From Prostheceraeus crozeri (lineage: Eukaryota; Platyhelminthes; Polycladida; Euryleptidae), in assembly GCA_907163375.1 (NCBI GenBank), contig CAJQUW010004580.1:682001-746000 (forward strand): a stretch of DNA of 64,000 nt, written 5' to 3'. The position numbers and the translations under genes are program-made. The notes beneath the pieces were generated by a model, which saw only the letters and a program-made list of their open reading frames with translations, was not told the DNA's origin and did no database searches. Below, piece by piece: positions 45,459 to 57,576 of the stretch. Positions within the stretch are counted from its first letter, which is position 1; every line of letters begins with the position of its first letter.

Positions 45459-46713
45459 TTAACTGTTTACAGATGGCAATTTTTCCTGTGTTAAACGTGG
45501 ATTAGAAACTCGGATATCACTTCTTTCTTTTCATTGGCTATTTGAAGGCTGACACACAAGTAGCATTTTGATTTGTTCTCATTCTATGGCTAGGAAGATT
45601 TTTATGCAACTGCAGTTAACATTGATAGGAAAAAATAGTTAGTAGCGTTTTATTGCAACTGGGGGTTTCCTAACTTTCCAGTATTTAGGAATTTCCTAGT
45701 TAGGAATTATTTTATTGCAACCCTACTAAAGTTGTTTTCCTAAGTTAGGAACGATTTATGCGTTAGGAATTCCTACATAGGAAAGTTTTATGCAACCGGG
45801 CCCTGGTGTTTATATCCAATGCACGGCACATCAACTTCCAGTCTCCTTCATCTTCATAACATTTCATGATCTTTTCTCTAACTGTTTGACGGATACGGTT
45901 GTATCGTCGTTGTCGAGGCACCTCAGAATGGATGTGAGTGGAATCATGAGTGCGAAGAATGAAATAGTTATATTCTGTAGCCAATCCCTTTGCAACCATG
46001 GCGGAAGAGACATTATTTCATCAGCAGAGACATAGAAATCTGATTTAAGTTCAGGCGTATATTGTCGGCACAACAGCACGTCATAGTGATGCGATTGGGC
46101 GGATATTGTCACTCGTGTGATTTTGATGGTCTTCCAGAAGATTTTTACAAGTTAGCGCTACTACAGGTCGCTGTGACATCTTTAAAGTAATGAAATATGT
46201 GCGTCAAAGTCTCTTTGAAGCAGGCAGTGCTAACTTTGGTGACTAGGAAAGGATTCAGATGCATTAATATGGAGAAAACATTTTCTCCTACTTAAGCAGC
46301 ACCGTTTCTGATATAGCGATGCCGATACTTAACCCTCAATTGACCGACCAAATTTGTCAACGTACTTTGACCAACAGACTGCAATGTAGTCTTTCTAAAA
46401 TATCAGTGTAAAGCTGTTTCTATTTTCCCAAATTAAATGTCTATGTGATGCTCGTGGAAAAGATACTGTTATGTGTTTACTATCCAAAATTTTGAATTTT
46501 TCAAAAATTTTAAGATGCATTTAATTACACTTTTTCCAATAACAATTACAATAAATGAATGCGCACATTGATACGTGTATTCGGCAATGAACTTCATATA
46601 CAGAAACAATCCAACATCAAAGCAATTTTCAAGACTATTATGAAAAATCAACTCATATGATAAAAGAACACAACTCAGTCGAGAAATCTACCATAGGCCT
46701 ACATGTAAAGTAT

Positions 46714-47831
46714 TCATTGAACAAAAACTCTAATTACCCTATATGTCGCTACAATTAGAATGTCGCTACAACACATAAAAATTCTGTGTTCCGGGCACAT
46801 CGGTCTGCTACACTTTGTGTATCTACTTCTTGTTGAAACCTTGCATTTGTTGATCTGACACTTTCTTGGACCTGTAGATTGCGTTACCGCAGGAGTCACA
46901 ATTGGTTCATCTGGCTTGACTCCAAAACGTGAGAAGGCATCCTTCGACTTTGAGTATATCTTTGGATTGTTGCACCTAATCTTGATATTCTCCATTGCAA
47001 GCATTTCCGATATATTTTTGATAAAGCACTTGCGGCTTTTCTTGTATCCATTGGCTTCCATAAATAGAAATGAGTTCAAGAGGCTAATGTCTAATATGTT
47101 GAACAAAAAGATGAGAGGATAACGTGGTGTCATTCTCTTACACGAATAATCTGCGATTCTTGAGTCCATCAAGTCGACTCTTCCTTTCCCACTATTGTAA
47201 TCAAGTATGATTTCCAATTTGATCAAGTATCAAGAGCGATCCTTACGCCGAGATTCGACACGAAGAACTTGGTGCATCGACGTCATCAGAAGAACATTCT
47301 TATTGCGTCTAGGTACGTAAGATATCATCATTATTCTGCTCCCATGATCATACACACCCACGGATGATAACATTGCGATCACGTACATATCGCAGCTTAT
47401 GTGGAACATCTCTACGGCCAGAAACAATCGTTCAGGTCAGAGTGCGTAGTAAAAAAGCGATTCATGTAGATGTTTCTCCAAGTGAAACTATAGAAAAAGA
47501 CTAACTTCATCATAATGTGCTCTGCCAAACCTACAGTTCTTCCTTCTTCTTTCCCAGAATACAGGTATGATTCAAGAGCAAAGCCATTTCTCGCGTCACA
47601 TAACCAAAATATTTTTACGCCTTATTTTGTAGGCTTGCTTCCAGGAACATATCCCCTAAATCCGTAAAGCTGCTCATCGATCGTAAGTGAAGGCGACGGA
47701 ACATAGTATTTGCGTAATCCGAGTGCGAGCAGATTCCATATCTCTCTAACAGCGGCCAGCTTGTCTTCTTTCTGTCTAGCTTTACGTGTCTGCTTTTCGC
47801 TAAGGGTCACGTTTCTCATAAATTTCCGCAT
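46714..47831 (-). pseudogene. piggyBac transposase, C-terminal part
   Basis: In sense order: KLAAVREIWNLLALGLRKYY and SPSLTIDEQLYGFRGYVPGS (47622-47831); a decayed stretch including NKNVLLMTSMHQ (47230-47427); then DYNSGKGRVDLMDSRIADYS and the conserved C-terminal domain (46714-47226) with a cysteine-rich end (CQINKCKVSTRSRYTKC, CPEHRIFMCC). TIDEQL and VDLMD-type motifs carry catalytic aspartates in the DDE_Tnp_1_7 fold. Several frame breaks. Confidence 0.8.
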
Positions 47832-47879
47832 TTGGTTTTTTGAATAGAATAGAACCCAGATGAAAAATACTAGGATAAC

Positions 47880-47990
47880 GCTAGCAGGAGACCACTCGCT
47901 TTATGATGGCATATTTTGCATGGCGGAGTGACAGCTTTAAGCTAGCTAGTATCTCTACATACATGGTCGTATTATGCTAGTTTTCTCCTG
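47880..47990. repeat. Second copy of the short repeat at 39071-39180
   Basis: Begins CTAGCAGGAGACCACTCGC and follows the same order of words as the copy at 39071. It lies beside the left joint between piggyBac and the nested block, so it could be part of that block's end. Confidence 0.45.
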
Positions 47991-48386
47991 GAAGTTTCTG
48001 AATCGCTCCCCGGAAATCTTCCCTATTCGGCTTTGATCTGCTGACATCAAGACTCTATATTTATATTACAATGTGTGTGATGCATAACGAAAACCTCGGC
48101 TAAATTGAAAGTAAAACAAACGCAATCACGAGACCTGAAAAATATATTTATTTATAAAAAGTTTACTAAAAAGACACCTAATCACGATCATCAAGTCGAT
48201 TTGGTCTGTATTTTTTCGCTGTGTGTTTGTCACTGGCAACCTTTAACATGGATGCAATTTTCAGTTGAACCTTCTTTCCGTCATAGCAGATTCCTGAACT
48301 GTCACAATATTCGGAAACTGCCTCTTTGATCAAATCCTCCATTTCAGCTTTAATTTCGCTTTGCCATCTGATCCCGTGCGGTTAAA

Positions 48387-51300
48387 CTAACAAAGGAGGC
48401 GTTCGTCCGCCAATCGTTTCACAAATCTCTTTGTCATCTCCTGTACAGCAGATCCAACCTCCATTTTCAAGCAAGTCTTTAAATCAATCTTCTTGGTATC
48501 AGTCCACTGACCTAAAGTCTCCACGTCTGACTTATTTGTCAGCACTGGATTGGGGAAATGGACCTTGGTTTCTCGGGATTGAGCTTCCAACTGTGACCTC
48601 TCCATCAATGCATCCAATTTCTTGCTGATTAGGATAGTCCTCTTCCATTGAAGTGCGGCCATATAATAACTTCCTTCCTCTGTGTAGGGCTGGTACCCAG
48701 CTTTCCTCACAATTCTGTTTACTTTCTCTACATCCGCAATCTGAGAAATTCTATCCATTGATGACCTGGTAAGCGACCGCTGTAGCTGTTCGCTGGATGA
48801 TTCCTGAAATGGACAACGAAAGGAATCATCAAAAGGTTGATTTCACCTTGAATGGCAGCGAGGCAAAAAAAAATAACGTCTAAAAAATGATTATTTAATG
48901 AATTCAATTCAAGCAATAGAATATATCTCAATTCCAATTGGCAATTTGAATCGAAAGCGAGATACGTACAACTGTTGCTAAAATATAGGGGCCATCTTCT
49001 TCGCATTAGAAAGAGAAGCCCACGCCGCCTATGCGGTTTTCAACAGATATCAAGAAATCATTGCATAAGAGATCCAATCGAGTATTATTAGTGCCACACT
49101 TCAATTGCAACAGGGACACGCATACATGTAGGCTAAATAACATGATTTTCTTTGCTATTTCTATCGCTACAGCAAGCATAAAAATGCGCGTTACCTATAG
49201 GTTTCTTTATGGATTTTGCGAGTTTTTATAATGTACAAGCATGAAATAGTGAATGGATGCTATCAAAGGTCTGAAAGGGCCCATTCCTGGCCTATTCATA
49301 TTTAACACACTGATTATTCACACAATAAAATTGTACTGTAACACTTGCATAAATATAAAATCTCCATTGAGGAAACCATATAACGCTATATTCTACACAA
49401 CACATGCTGTACATGTAACACATGTAAAAAAAACGCTGGTACTGTCAGTTGAATTACCGGTTAGTCTTTATATCAGTTTTGTAGTCACGTGTAGAAAGAC
49501 CCTTGTTGTTGTCGCATGATCATACACTACGAATAATTGACAATAAAGTTTGAACGTGACTAATTCCTCCCCCTAACGTTGTCTAGGAATTATAAAAATG
49601 GTATGCTAAATTACGTAGAAAGCATGACATAAGGACTTCAATAATCTTGTAACAAAATAATCTATATTTCAGGAGAAATATGCCTTCGACATCTATCACT
49701 TCAGTTACTCCAACACATATTCGCAGACCTATAGAGCCTATGTATTTTAAAACAAAAACTGATTGGCTACGTGAATGCTATTTATTCTATTTTATTCTGA
49801 TATCATTCAAGGATGAAATAGTGCATTCCATTTCTAAATGATTTTGTAAAATTGATGAGTTAAGAAGACAAGAGTCATGTCTGGTGATGTAATTCCACAA
49901 CCGCTACTTAATTTAAGCTAGCAAAGCGATGATTGAATTGACGTATAGGAGGATAATCTGGTATGCATGCTTGTGTAAATTGATGTGTAGTAATGTGAAA
50001 TTGCTCTTGAAACACATTCACATGAGCATCAAAACCAAAGTGTTAAAAAAGAGTGAAAATCAGGCCTATGACTTGAAATGAAAAATTACCAATTTCTAGA
50101 ATCCGCTGCTGTTTACTATCCAAATAAAAAGTTCGTTATAATTCATTCAATTGACGACACATACAATGATATTTTTGTGGTGTCAAGTCAAAATGGTCTT
50201 TGTTCAAATTGGCCTTTTTAAGAGTGTAGTAAAACTGTCCGAGAGAAAGCTTCGAAATGTAATTTTAATAGCAGAGACGTTCTTAGCAACATCTAAAACC
50301 TATGACCATGCCTTTATTTTGACAGGAAAATCAACTGCCTCTGACAGTTTAAATGTAGACTTATTTAGGCCTACTGTCTCCAACTGTCAGAGGCAATTGA
50401 TTTTCCGGTCGAAATAAAGGCATGGACATAGGTTTTAGATGTTGCTAAGAACGTCTCTGTTATTAAAATTTCATGTTGAGGCTTTCCCTCGGACAGTTTT
50501 GCCAAACTCTCAAAAAAGACCATTTTCGACGAAGTCCAATTTGACTGGCAACCATTTTTGTAATAGCACGCTTCTTGAATTACAGCCACACGAGACACGA
50601 CTGCATTTAAAACTATCAAACAACAATGCGTGGTATCTCAACTGCAGTGCACGGATGTTTGACTTTCGTTTCGATGCTTTGTCAACATCTAATATATCTA
50701 CAACATGCTAAATAGAGCGAGGTTCAAGGCTTACCGTCTGATTTACTTCAGGGACTTCACCAAGATTATCATGTGAAAGTGATGGAGTTGGTTGAAATTC
50801 ATTTTCTGGATTATTTTCCTTGTCATTTCGTTGATACATTTTCTGCTTCTTGGCTTTATGATCCTGCAGGTAGAAAGAACATTCAATCGATAATCGGTAA
50901 GAAAATAGTGAGATAGAAAGAAACGAAAAGAGTTTGATCGCTTAGTAAATGAAGACAAACACCACTGTTGTTTGACGACATGTTTCGGCCAGCTCTCATC
51001 CAGACATAACGCTGGACTGATTGTAATCACTTACACTACCACTTGATGACATGATGGAAGAGATACGTGACAATAGACAACAATACCATATACTAATACC
51101 ATCAGCACAATAGAAATGCACTAACACAACACAATGTTTCTCATGATTTTTGTACAATTTTGGATCTACATGTATTTTTCCATCCGAGTGGTTGGTTTTC
51201 TTTCCGTGAATGTGTTGACGTGCTTCTATTGTGCTGACGTTTGTGACTTCCGTGGTATTGTCATCCATTGTCTTGTGTCTCTTCGATCATGTCATCATCG

Positions 51301-52336
51301 ATTTTGCCAATTAATGTGTGAAGTGCTGTCTAAATGACTACAATCAGTCCAGCGCTGTGCCTGAATGTGATCTGGCCGAAACAGTGGTATTTCTTTTCAT
51401 TTCAAAGAAAAGAAGATATTTGATGCGATTGATCGATGGTCAAAATATCGTTCAGCTTGCATAATTGCAAACATATCACGTGACCTGTAATTTTCGACTG
51501 TAAATGCTTGATTTTCATTATCCTAATCGACGAGAAGTATTATTATTTTTATAACTCTGTGTACACACAATCGCTTTAGTGAACTGACAAATTGATTCTT
51601 TGCATGAAAATGCTAGAAAACCACACTTGATTGTTCAATCAAAAGAAAACTAATTATGAACATGCAAGCGTTCAGCTTCGGTGCTATTTCCTTGATTGAT
51701 GAAACGATTGGGCTGCTTTATTCTTCTGGAACTGTAGCCGTCGTCTGATTCCAGATTACTGGTATCCTCTGCCAATACAGCTTTTTGACGTGCCGTTTGA
51801 AGATCATCTACAGATAAGAGATCATTTCATTGGGAAGAAACAACAAACATTGCATCACTTTACATGATGATTGTGCTCAAAACTATGAATTGATGCAACA
51901 ACGCTTCAAATTCATAGCTCCAACTTTTAGTCGTAGATATTGTATTTATATAGCAATAAACCGAATCTCCATTGTAGGGCAATCAATAAAGATACATGTA
52001 CAGTGTGCATATATAACATACATTCCACCAGTTCTCAACAGACTTGTCCAGATCATGTCTCTTAAATTTTATCATGTTTGTTTGTCTCAACGAGCTTCCA
52101 GTCAACTTACCAAATGTTCCTAATATCCTGCAATTATGCTTCTCTCAGTCGTCATCTGGCTCCTTTCCATCTCTGAGAAAGCGACTCATTTTTACCTGGT
52201 TTACTTTCGGCCAGCAACATTTGTTTAGCCCAATCATCCAGGAATTGTGCACCACTGCAACTAGATTTTGAGCTTCAGATACCTCCGTTCCGTCGTTCAG
52301 ATTAAATTCTAAAACAGCAAACTTCTTCGGCAACAT
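48387..52336 (-). pseudogene. Second gene of an EnSpm-like element, multi-exon, function unknown
   Basis: Four exon-like pieces lie in order. 52196-52336 starts MLPKKFAVLEFNLNDG and ends before a CAG/GTAAAA donor. 51700-51807 has an ATCTGTAG acceptor and reads DLQTARQKAVLAEDTSNLES. 50735-50863 lies between CTGCAG and GTAAGC and reads DHKAKKQKMYQRNDKENNPE. 48387-48803 has a TTTCAG acceptor, reads SSMDRISQIADVEKVNRIVR and ends in a stop. The last two join in phase 0. The plan (KFAVVEF-like start, cysteine-tryptophan CCWP, an AEDTSxLESD box) is one I associate with small genes that travel with tnp2-like transposases in invertebrates. A phase mismatch between exons 1 and 2 suggests decay or a missed exon. 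The foldback element at 50180 sits in an intron. Confidence 0.4.
50180..50560. mobile_element. Foldback element with about 170-bp inverted arms
   Basis: Arms at about 50180-50350 and 50381-50560 are inverted copies of each other with scattered changes: AACTGTCCGAG, GAGACGTTCTTAGCAACATC and TAAAACCTATG appear in both, facing. A spacer of only 30 bp separates them. Frames on both strands therefore encode near-identical nonsense peptides. A diverged relative lies at 33630-33990. No transposase; a palindromic MITE. Confidence 0.85.
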
Positions 52337-53581
52337 GGTCAGTACACTGCAAATATATTAAACCATTGAGACAAATTTCTTATGCAGTCACCTGAAAAGA
52401 AATCTCACTCTATTGTAAATCACTGAAACCATATCTGCCTTAAAGCCGCAAAAGTACTTCCATTTTTTCTATATGCCATAAGACCCGACACTGATCAACT
52501 AGCATAAGGATTCACAACATATGAGTTACCTTCACGTGGATAGATAACTGCCTTATTATTCGGTTTGCCAAAAATAATCCGTTTGGTCTTTATATAAATT
52601 CCTATGCCTAGAGTTTTGCTTTCGAATGGAACAGAGTATAAGTTATCAATAAATCTCAGTACATGACCACCCACAGTTTCCCCATTCATTTCAAATATCA
52701 GACAGATACGACTGTCTATCATAGCGCAGTTGTTTGGCAATTTTGTCGTAAATACAAAATTTCTGCTTTCCTCAATCTTGTTTAAGGTTAATATCCGTAT
52801 AATTTGCAGTTGATTCAAAGTTTGTTGAAAGACATAGCGACTCTTTTTCAGTCTTTCTTTTATGATGCCCAAGAAATTTTCAAATTTGAAAGTAGAAAAC
52901 TTTTTTTAACTTCCATACAGCTTCACGAATTCATATAAATGCAGAAGAATATGAAAATTGTAGGAAACTGAATGTGGTCCAAACAAAGTGGGGATTTCTT
53001 GTACAAACAGTGTAACACAATTTCTTGCTAAATCATGAAGATGAGAACAATTATTTGAGCAGAATATATAAATGCTGAAGTGCAATAGCAAAAAATGTTC
53101 ATAGTATCGATCCGAAAAAAATTCTTGAAAACAAATGGACCTAGGTACAACAAAAAGTATCGATATTCCGTTGCCTTGAAAAATGCTAGATCTCTACCTA
53201 TTCGCCTAGGCCGCCGTTGGAACTCTGAGGGGTAAATCTACTCATCTCTTCAATCATGTCTGAAAGTTTCTTCAAATTGTCATTCGTTAGTTTGCATGGT
53301 GCATGAAACGATTTGGCAGTTCCGAAATACAGATTGAATAATCTGCGACATACTCCAAGGCAGACACAGTGCTGATAATTAACCGTGAAATCTGAGCGTA
53401 ACCTAGCTCTGTTGTGCAGTGGTGACTGGTCAAGCTGATTGTCCTCACTTAGCAGAGCATACTGTTCATCAGAACGAGGTTCACCCTGAACAGTAGGAAA
53501 TACCACCCTAACATTGATGAATTTGCCAACATTTCGGCATTAATATGGGCAACCAGACTTAGAGGTATGACTCTTGACACT

Positions 53582-53778
53582 AGACGGTGATGAACGTGCC
53601 GGAGCATCGCAAACATATAAAATACTATCAAGTTTCACGTTGATTCCTCGCATATTTAGAGAAGTTTGCTGAGGAAATATCATATCTAAAATCAACTGGT
53701 GCTATGTTGCGAGGAATCAACGTGAAACTTGATAGTATTTTATATGTTTGCGATGCTCCGGCACGTTCATCACCGTCT
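53582..53778. repeat. Perfect 71-bp inverted repeat with 55-bp spacer
   Basis: 53582-53652 and 53708-53778 are exact reverse complements over 71 bp. The left arm keeps the coding orientation of the tnp2-like gene (reads INVKLDSILYVCDAPARSS on minus); the right arm is the inverted duplicate and interrupts that gene. Perfect identity points to a recent origin. Confidence 0.92.
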
Positions 53779-53880
53779 CAACCGTTTCAACATGTACACC
53801 GTTTTTGGAACTTCGATTCCATGTTTAGTCAGTATGTCCAACAATAACTGAATGAATGCTGGCGGTCCATCGATAGTATC

Positions 53881-55712
53881 ATGGGTCGTGGTCGTCCCAA
53901 ACCTAACCCAGATTTAAAGCCAAATGATTTTCTCAATTATTATGATCAAAAGATCTCGATGATCAGCCAGCAGACTGGTAATATCAGTCCAGGAATTACT
54001 TCGCAGACTCCAAACTCTGTCTTTGAACGATTCGACCCTGTATTGATTGCAGATGTATTCGACGCTTTCCGTGGTCTTTCGAACAAGAGCTCTACTAGTG
54101 ATGCTCTACCTGTGAACTTCTTGAAGGACTGTTTGGATATCGTGGCTCCGTTCACTACTTATCTATACAATCTTTCGTTCTCTACTGGAGTCTTCCCACA
54201 AATATGGGAAGTCACTGTCATCACACTTACACTGAAAAATGACAAAATGGATGCATCACAAGCTGCATCGTACCGGCCAATTTCAAAACTTAATACCCTC
54301 TCTAAAGTCATAGAGCGAATTATATCCAATCAGTGTCGAACTTATTTGTTCTCAAACAACTTGTTTCCTGACGTGCAATCGGCTTATCGGAGATATCATT
54401 CAACGGAAACATCGATACTGAAATTATCCACGGATATTCTCTCGTCATTGGATAATGGTGAATTGTGTCTTTTGGCTTTTTTGGACCTTGCCGCTGCGTT
54501 TGACTCCATTGACCATGGAATTCTTACACAACGCCTGAGACTATCCTTTGGTTTTTCTGGTCTAGTTATTTCATGGTTACAATCATTCTTGAGTGATCGA
54601 CCAGTGTCTGTTCGTGTAGGCGCTTCAACTTCTGATTCCAAGATGTGGAACTGGGGTGTGCCCCAAGGCTCAGTGATGGGGCCGCTTCTTTTTGTTTTGT
54701 ATATGGTAGAAGTTATCAATGTTGTTCGTGATCATAATTTCAAGTTGCATATTTACGCGGATGATGTGCAGATTTATGGAGCGTGTTCGCCAAATGCGAC
54801 TGACGATCTAGCTGCCGAGATGGCATGTTGTCTAGATGATGTTGTTCAATGGTGCAGTGCAAATCGTCTCCTATTGAATACAGAGAAAACTGAATTTCTA
54901 TGGTGTCACTCAGGCAAACGTCGTCGTTCTGTCCTAACAGCGCCTTAGAGAATAGGATCCTCTCATATCCTTCCATCAAATTCAGTGCGCTGTCTTGGAG
55001 TATTCTTGGACTCAGAACTTTCATTCAAGCTAAATATCTCGAAATGTGTGTCATCGTGCTTTGGGATGATGCGCCAGATTCGCAGTATTATCCCTTATAT
55101 CCCACGTGATCTACTCCTGACATTGATTACTTCCATGGTCATCTCAAAGTTGAATTACTGCATTCCTGTCATGTATGGAATCCCTGAGCAACAAGTGAAG
55201 CGATTACAATCTGTGCTAAATGCAGCCGCCCGTATGATTTACGGCACTTCCCGCTATTCGTCAATAACTCCTTTGCTAAACGAATTACAGTGGCTGCCTA
55301 TTCGTCAACGTATTGCTTATAGACTGTCAGTTCTGACCTTCTGTTGTCACCGAGAGTGTGCTCCTGATTATCTCAGCTGCTCCCTAGTGGATGTCTCCTC
55401 TATGCCTGGAAGATCCCGATTGCGGTCTGCAGATTCATTCTGCATTGCGGTCCCATCTTATCGATGCCCAACTTTTGGTGGTAGATCATTTCCGGTAGCT
55501 GCTGCGAGGAGTTGGAACTCACTTCCCCTGAACTTGCAAGCGATTGACAATATGCGTTCCTTCAAGAAACGAGTGAAGAAATACCTTATCGATCTTATAA
55601 ATGACTTTCCTTTGTATCTCTTTTATTTCTATTCTTATAATGTAAATTGTAAAGTGGCCTTGAAGCCTCGTAGAATAATGCCACTCTAAATATTGTGCAT
55701 ATTTGAATTTGA
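53881..55712 (+). mobile_element. 5'-truncated CR1-like LINE
   Basis: Only RT and the C-terminal domain remain. 53881-54948 has ASYRPISKLNTLSKVIERII, AFLDLAAAFDSIDHGIL, WGVPQGSVMGPLLFVLY and YADDVQIYG. After a frameshift near 54945 the frame at 54985-55689 has RCLGVFLDSELSFKLNISK, LNAAARMIYGTSRYSSITP and a usual C-terminus (ARSWNSLPLNLQAIDNMRSF). The 3' end is near TTTGAATTTGAATG at about 55712. It belongs to a different lineage than the LINE at 17097. It is inserted in the tnp2-like gene, opposite strand. No endonuclease, so dead. Confidence 0.85.
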
Positions 55713-56058
55713 ATGCTTTCGACAAATTACTAACTACACAGAAATATAGAATATCTTCCCCTAATTTTGGCCTATCTTCCTCGGATACAACATCCTCATC
55801 ACATGTCGGATCATCTTCAAAATCTTCGTCAGAATCAAAAAGAGGATCATCTTCCGAACTATTCAATTCTGTTTCTGACAAGTAATGCTCCCAAAGACAT
55901 TCATCCTGCGATTCCCTTGTCATTTCTCTGAAGGATTGTGTCTCCACAGCGTGAGAATTTATTTTCGAAGATTGCGAACCAATGCTTTCTGTCCCGACAT
56001 CTTTCAAAAGTCCCTTCAATACCTTCGAAGCCTTGTAATAAGTCTGCCTTTTCGACAT

Positions 56059-56879
56059 TCTGAAAGAAACAAGCCTATATTTATGAAATCAAATAGAGCA
56101 GAAATCAAGAGCGTCAGAAACACTCAGATCTGTGATTCTCTATCATCAAAACATAACATCATCAATTTATTCGAGGATGAACTACTATATATATGAATAC
56201 AATGCAATACATGCATGAACTGTATAAGATACATGTGAACTCATCAGATAAAAAATACCGAGAAATTTCCATCATTTATGCGTAACATATTGCACACTTA
56301 ATGCGCAACCTTCGGTTTTTTTAAGAGAATGATTCGCATGATTTAGTTTTTTTGTAGTGTCGCATGCGAAGCCTCCGCTCCCATAGGAGCAGGATTCGAA
56401 TAATTTTGATTTGCTGATTTTTATTTGCTTACAATTGTACAACCATCCTCCTCTCCCAACCCCATAACACCTACATACAGTTTTGGCCGATTTACGAAGA
56501 ATAAGCTCCATTAATCAACGATCATTTAATAAATAAATCGGTCACGCTACTAATAAACCAAGCTTCCATACTCAATTCACAGACCTACACGTAGCTCAAT
56601 TAAAATGAACAAGATTAATTAAGAAAAAGACTCGATCCAACTAGGTTGGTACAATAGCCACTGCATAAACGATAGGCCTACACTGTCCTTTTTCATGCCA
56701 GCGTGAAGACATGATTAAAAAATATCCATCTTCGATGAAAAAATCCTCCGTTATTGATCATTCTGAATATGTGGAGAGGAGGATACCTTTCTTTTGGTGG
56801 TAAGCTGAATATCAAAAAAGTTCAAATTCCAAAAGAGTGCGATGCATTTCCTGCAGCTACGCTGCCATGATCACGCATG
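56059..56879. other. Right part of the nested block, nothing recognised
   Basis: Lies between the tnp2-like start codon and the joint with the piggyBac N-terminal part. It should contain the 5' end of the EnSpm-like element, but I could not pick a terminal repeat. Confidence 0.4.
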
Positions 56880-57527
56880 CGTGATATATGTTGTGATATA
56901 GCACATCTATAAAATGGTTTTGAGTCCGATGGATGAAACAAGTTATTTAGATCCGAAAGATTGTCTTTATCAGCACCCGCGAATAATAACTGCAATCGCA
57001 GCTTTCATCTCAGCAAATGAAAATGGCTTCTCTCTTTTTGCACACATTCTTCGATTTGTAAGTCTCATAATTGTTCTTAATATGAACTCTGTGAAAAATG
57101 GAAAGAATGCTTCAAGGGGTGTCAGGGGTTTGATAGTCGGTCCTTCATTGAATGACACAATGTTGCGTTGAAGACGACGTGGTGGTAAATGAGACATACG
57201 CCACGGAATTCCGCTTGGAGCAGCCATAATCTCGTCACTCTGATGCTCTGGTTCGTCGCCATCACTTTCATCAGACTCAATAGATTCTTCAGAAGAGTCG
57301 TTAGCGAGTTGGACTTCTCCATCACTATGGAAATCATATACGCCAGGATATTGATGAAAGATTTCTTCATCATCGCTTGCTATATCACCCGTCGCTGTAA
57401 CTGCACATGGAGTAGGAGAACAATTTACACAGTGTGGGATCGTCGCTTGTTGAAATGTCACTGTCACTGTCGTCGTCAGATCTGGCACATAATTCGGCAA
57501 TTCGTTGTAATACGGAGAGTTTGACAC
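56880..57527 (-). pseudogene. piggyBac transposase, N-terminal part
   Basis: An acidic head (ASDDEEIFHQYPGVYDFHSD, SDESDGDEPEHQSDE) leads to WRMSHLPPRRLQRNIVSFNE, LTPLEAFFPFFTEFILRTIM and FSFAEMKAAIAVIIRG. After one frame change it continues ADKDNLSDLNNLFHPSDSKP and YRCAIS, then leaves the family. This is the N-terminal half of the DDE_Tnp_1_7 fold, ending where the fragment at 46714-47831 roughly begins. Confidence 0.8.
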
Positions 57528-57576
57528 TTTGTGCTGATGATGCTGACTGTGAATTGACTAACTTGATTATGCGCAA

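Larger units (their letters stand above)
42833..45802. mobile_element. Harbinger (PIF) element, complete ends, broken genes
   Basis: Terminal inverted repeats of about 26 bp (left GGGCCGGTTGCATAAAACTT, continuing TCCTA; right the inverted form with one end change), flanked by CTG on both sides, a 3-bp Harbinger-type duplication. It carries a Myb-like gene on minus and a transposase on plus, diverging from about 44.1-44.3 kb. Just inside both ends AGGAATTCCTA-like words recur several times. It sits inside the IS630-like transposase. Confidence 0.92.
39490..45999 (-). pseudogene. IS630/mariner-like transposase gene, split by three insertions
   Basis: The N-terminus (45806-45999) ends REKIMKCYEDEGDWKLMCRA. 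The next part (42288-42829) has NAYEWNKNIQEKPKPKGGSK, TIKNWLDCELISLKKLRPL and, after a frame change, IDETNFNLFCRRTEGHSK with the first catalytic D. The next (about 39900-40164) has FVIDNALAHSRAEDVV and LLNPIELAWS with the remaining acidic residues. Frame continues exactly across each insertion joint once the insert and one target duplication are removed, for example CGACTTATGCAACGTTCAAG at the hAT joint. A coding-like stretch of unknown kind continues to about 39490. Beyond the insertions at least two frame changes and a stop are present. Confidence 0.8.
52495..56058 (-). pseudogene. EnSpm/tnp2-like transposase gene, interrupted and decayed
   Basis: Pieces in sense order: 55720-56058, MSKRQTYYKASKVLKGLLKD and an acidic segment (EDDPLFDSDEDFEDDPTCDE); 53776-53880, DGPPAFIQLLLDILTKHGIE and VPKTVYMLKRL; 53198-53652, GINVKLDSILYVCDAPARSS, EPRSDEQYALLSEDNQLD and VNYQHCVCLGVCRRLFNLYF; and 52495-52872, ending VGGHVLRFIDNLYSVPFESK. 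The CDAPARS box, a TDE-like segment and (M)HxVCLGV are marks of a large animal transposase group related to EnSpm tnp2; I am sure of kinship to that group, less of the superfamily name. A CR1 LINE (53881-55712) and an inverted duplication break it. Confidence 0.6.

Noticed and set aside
53800-53880. Start of the truncated LINE placed before 53881
   Set aside because: The minus strand here reads as the tnp2-like gene (DILTKHGIEVPKTVYMLKRL), so the LINE must begin at about 53881.
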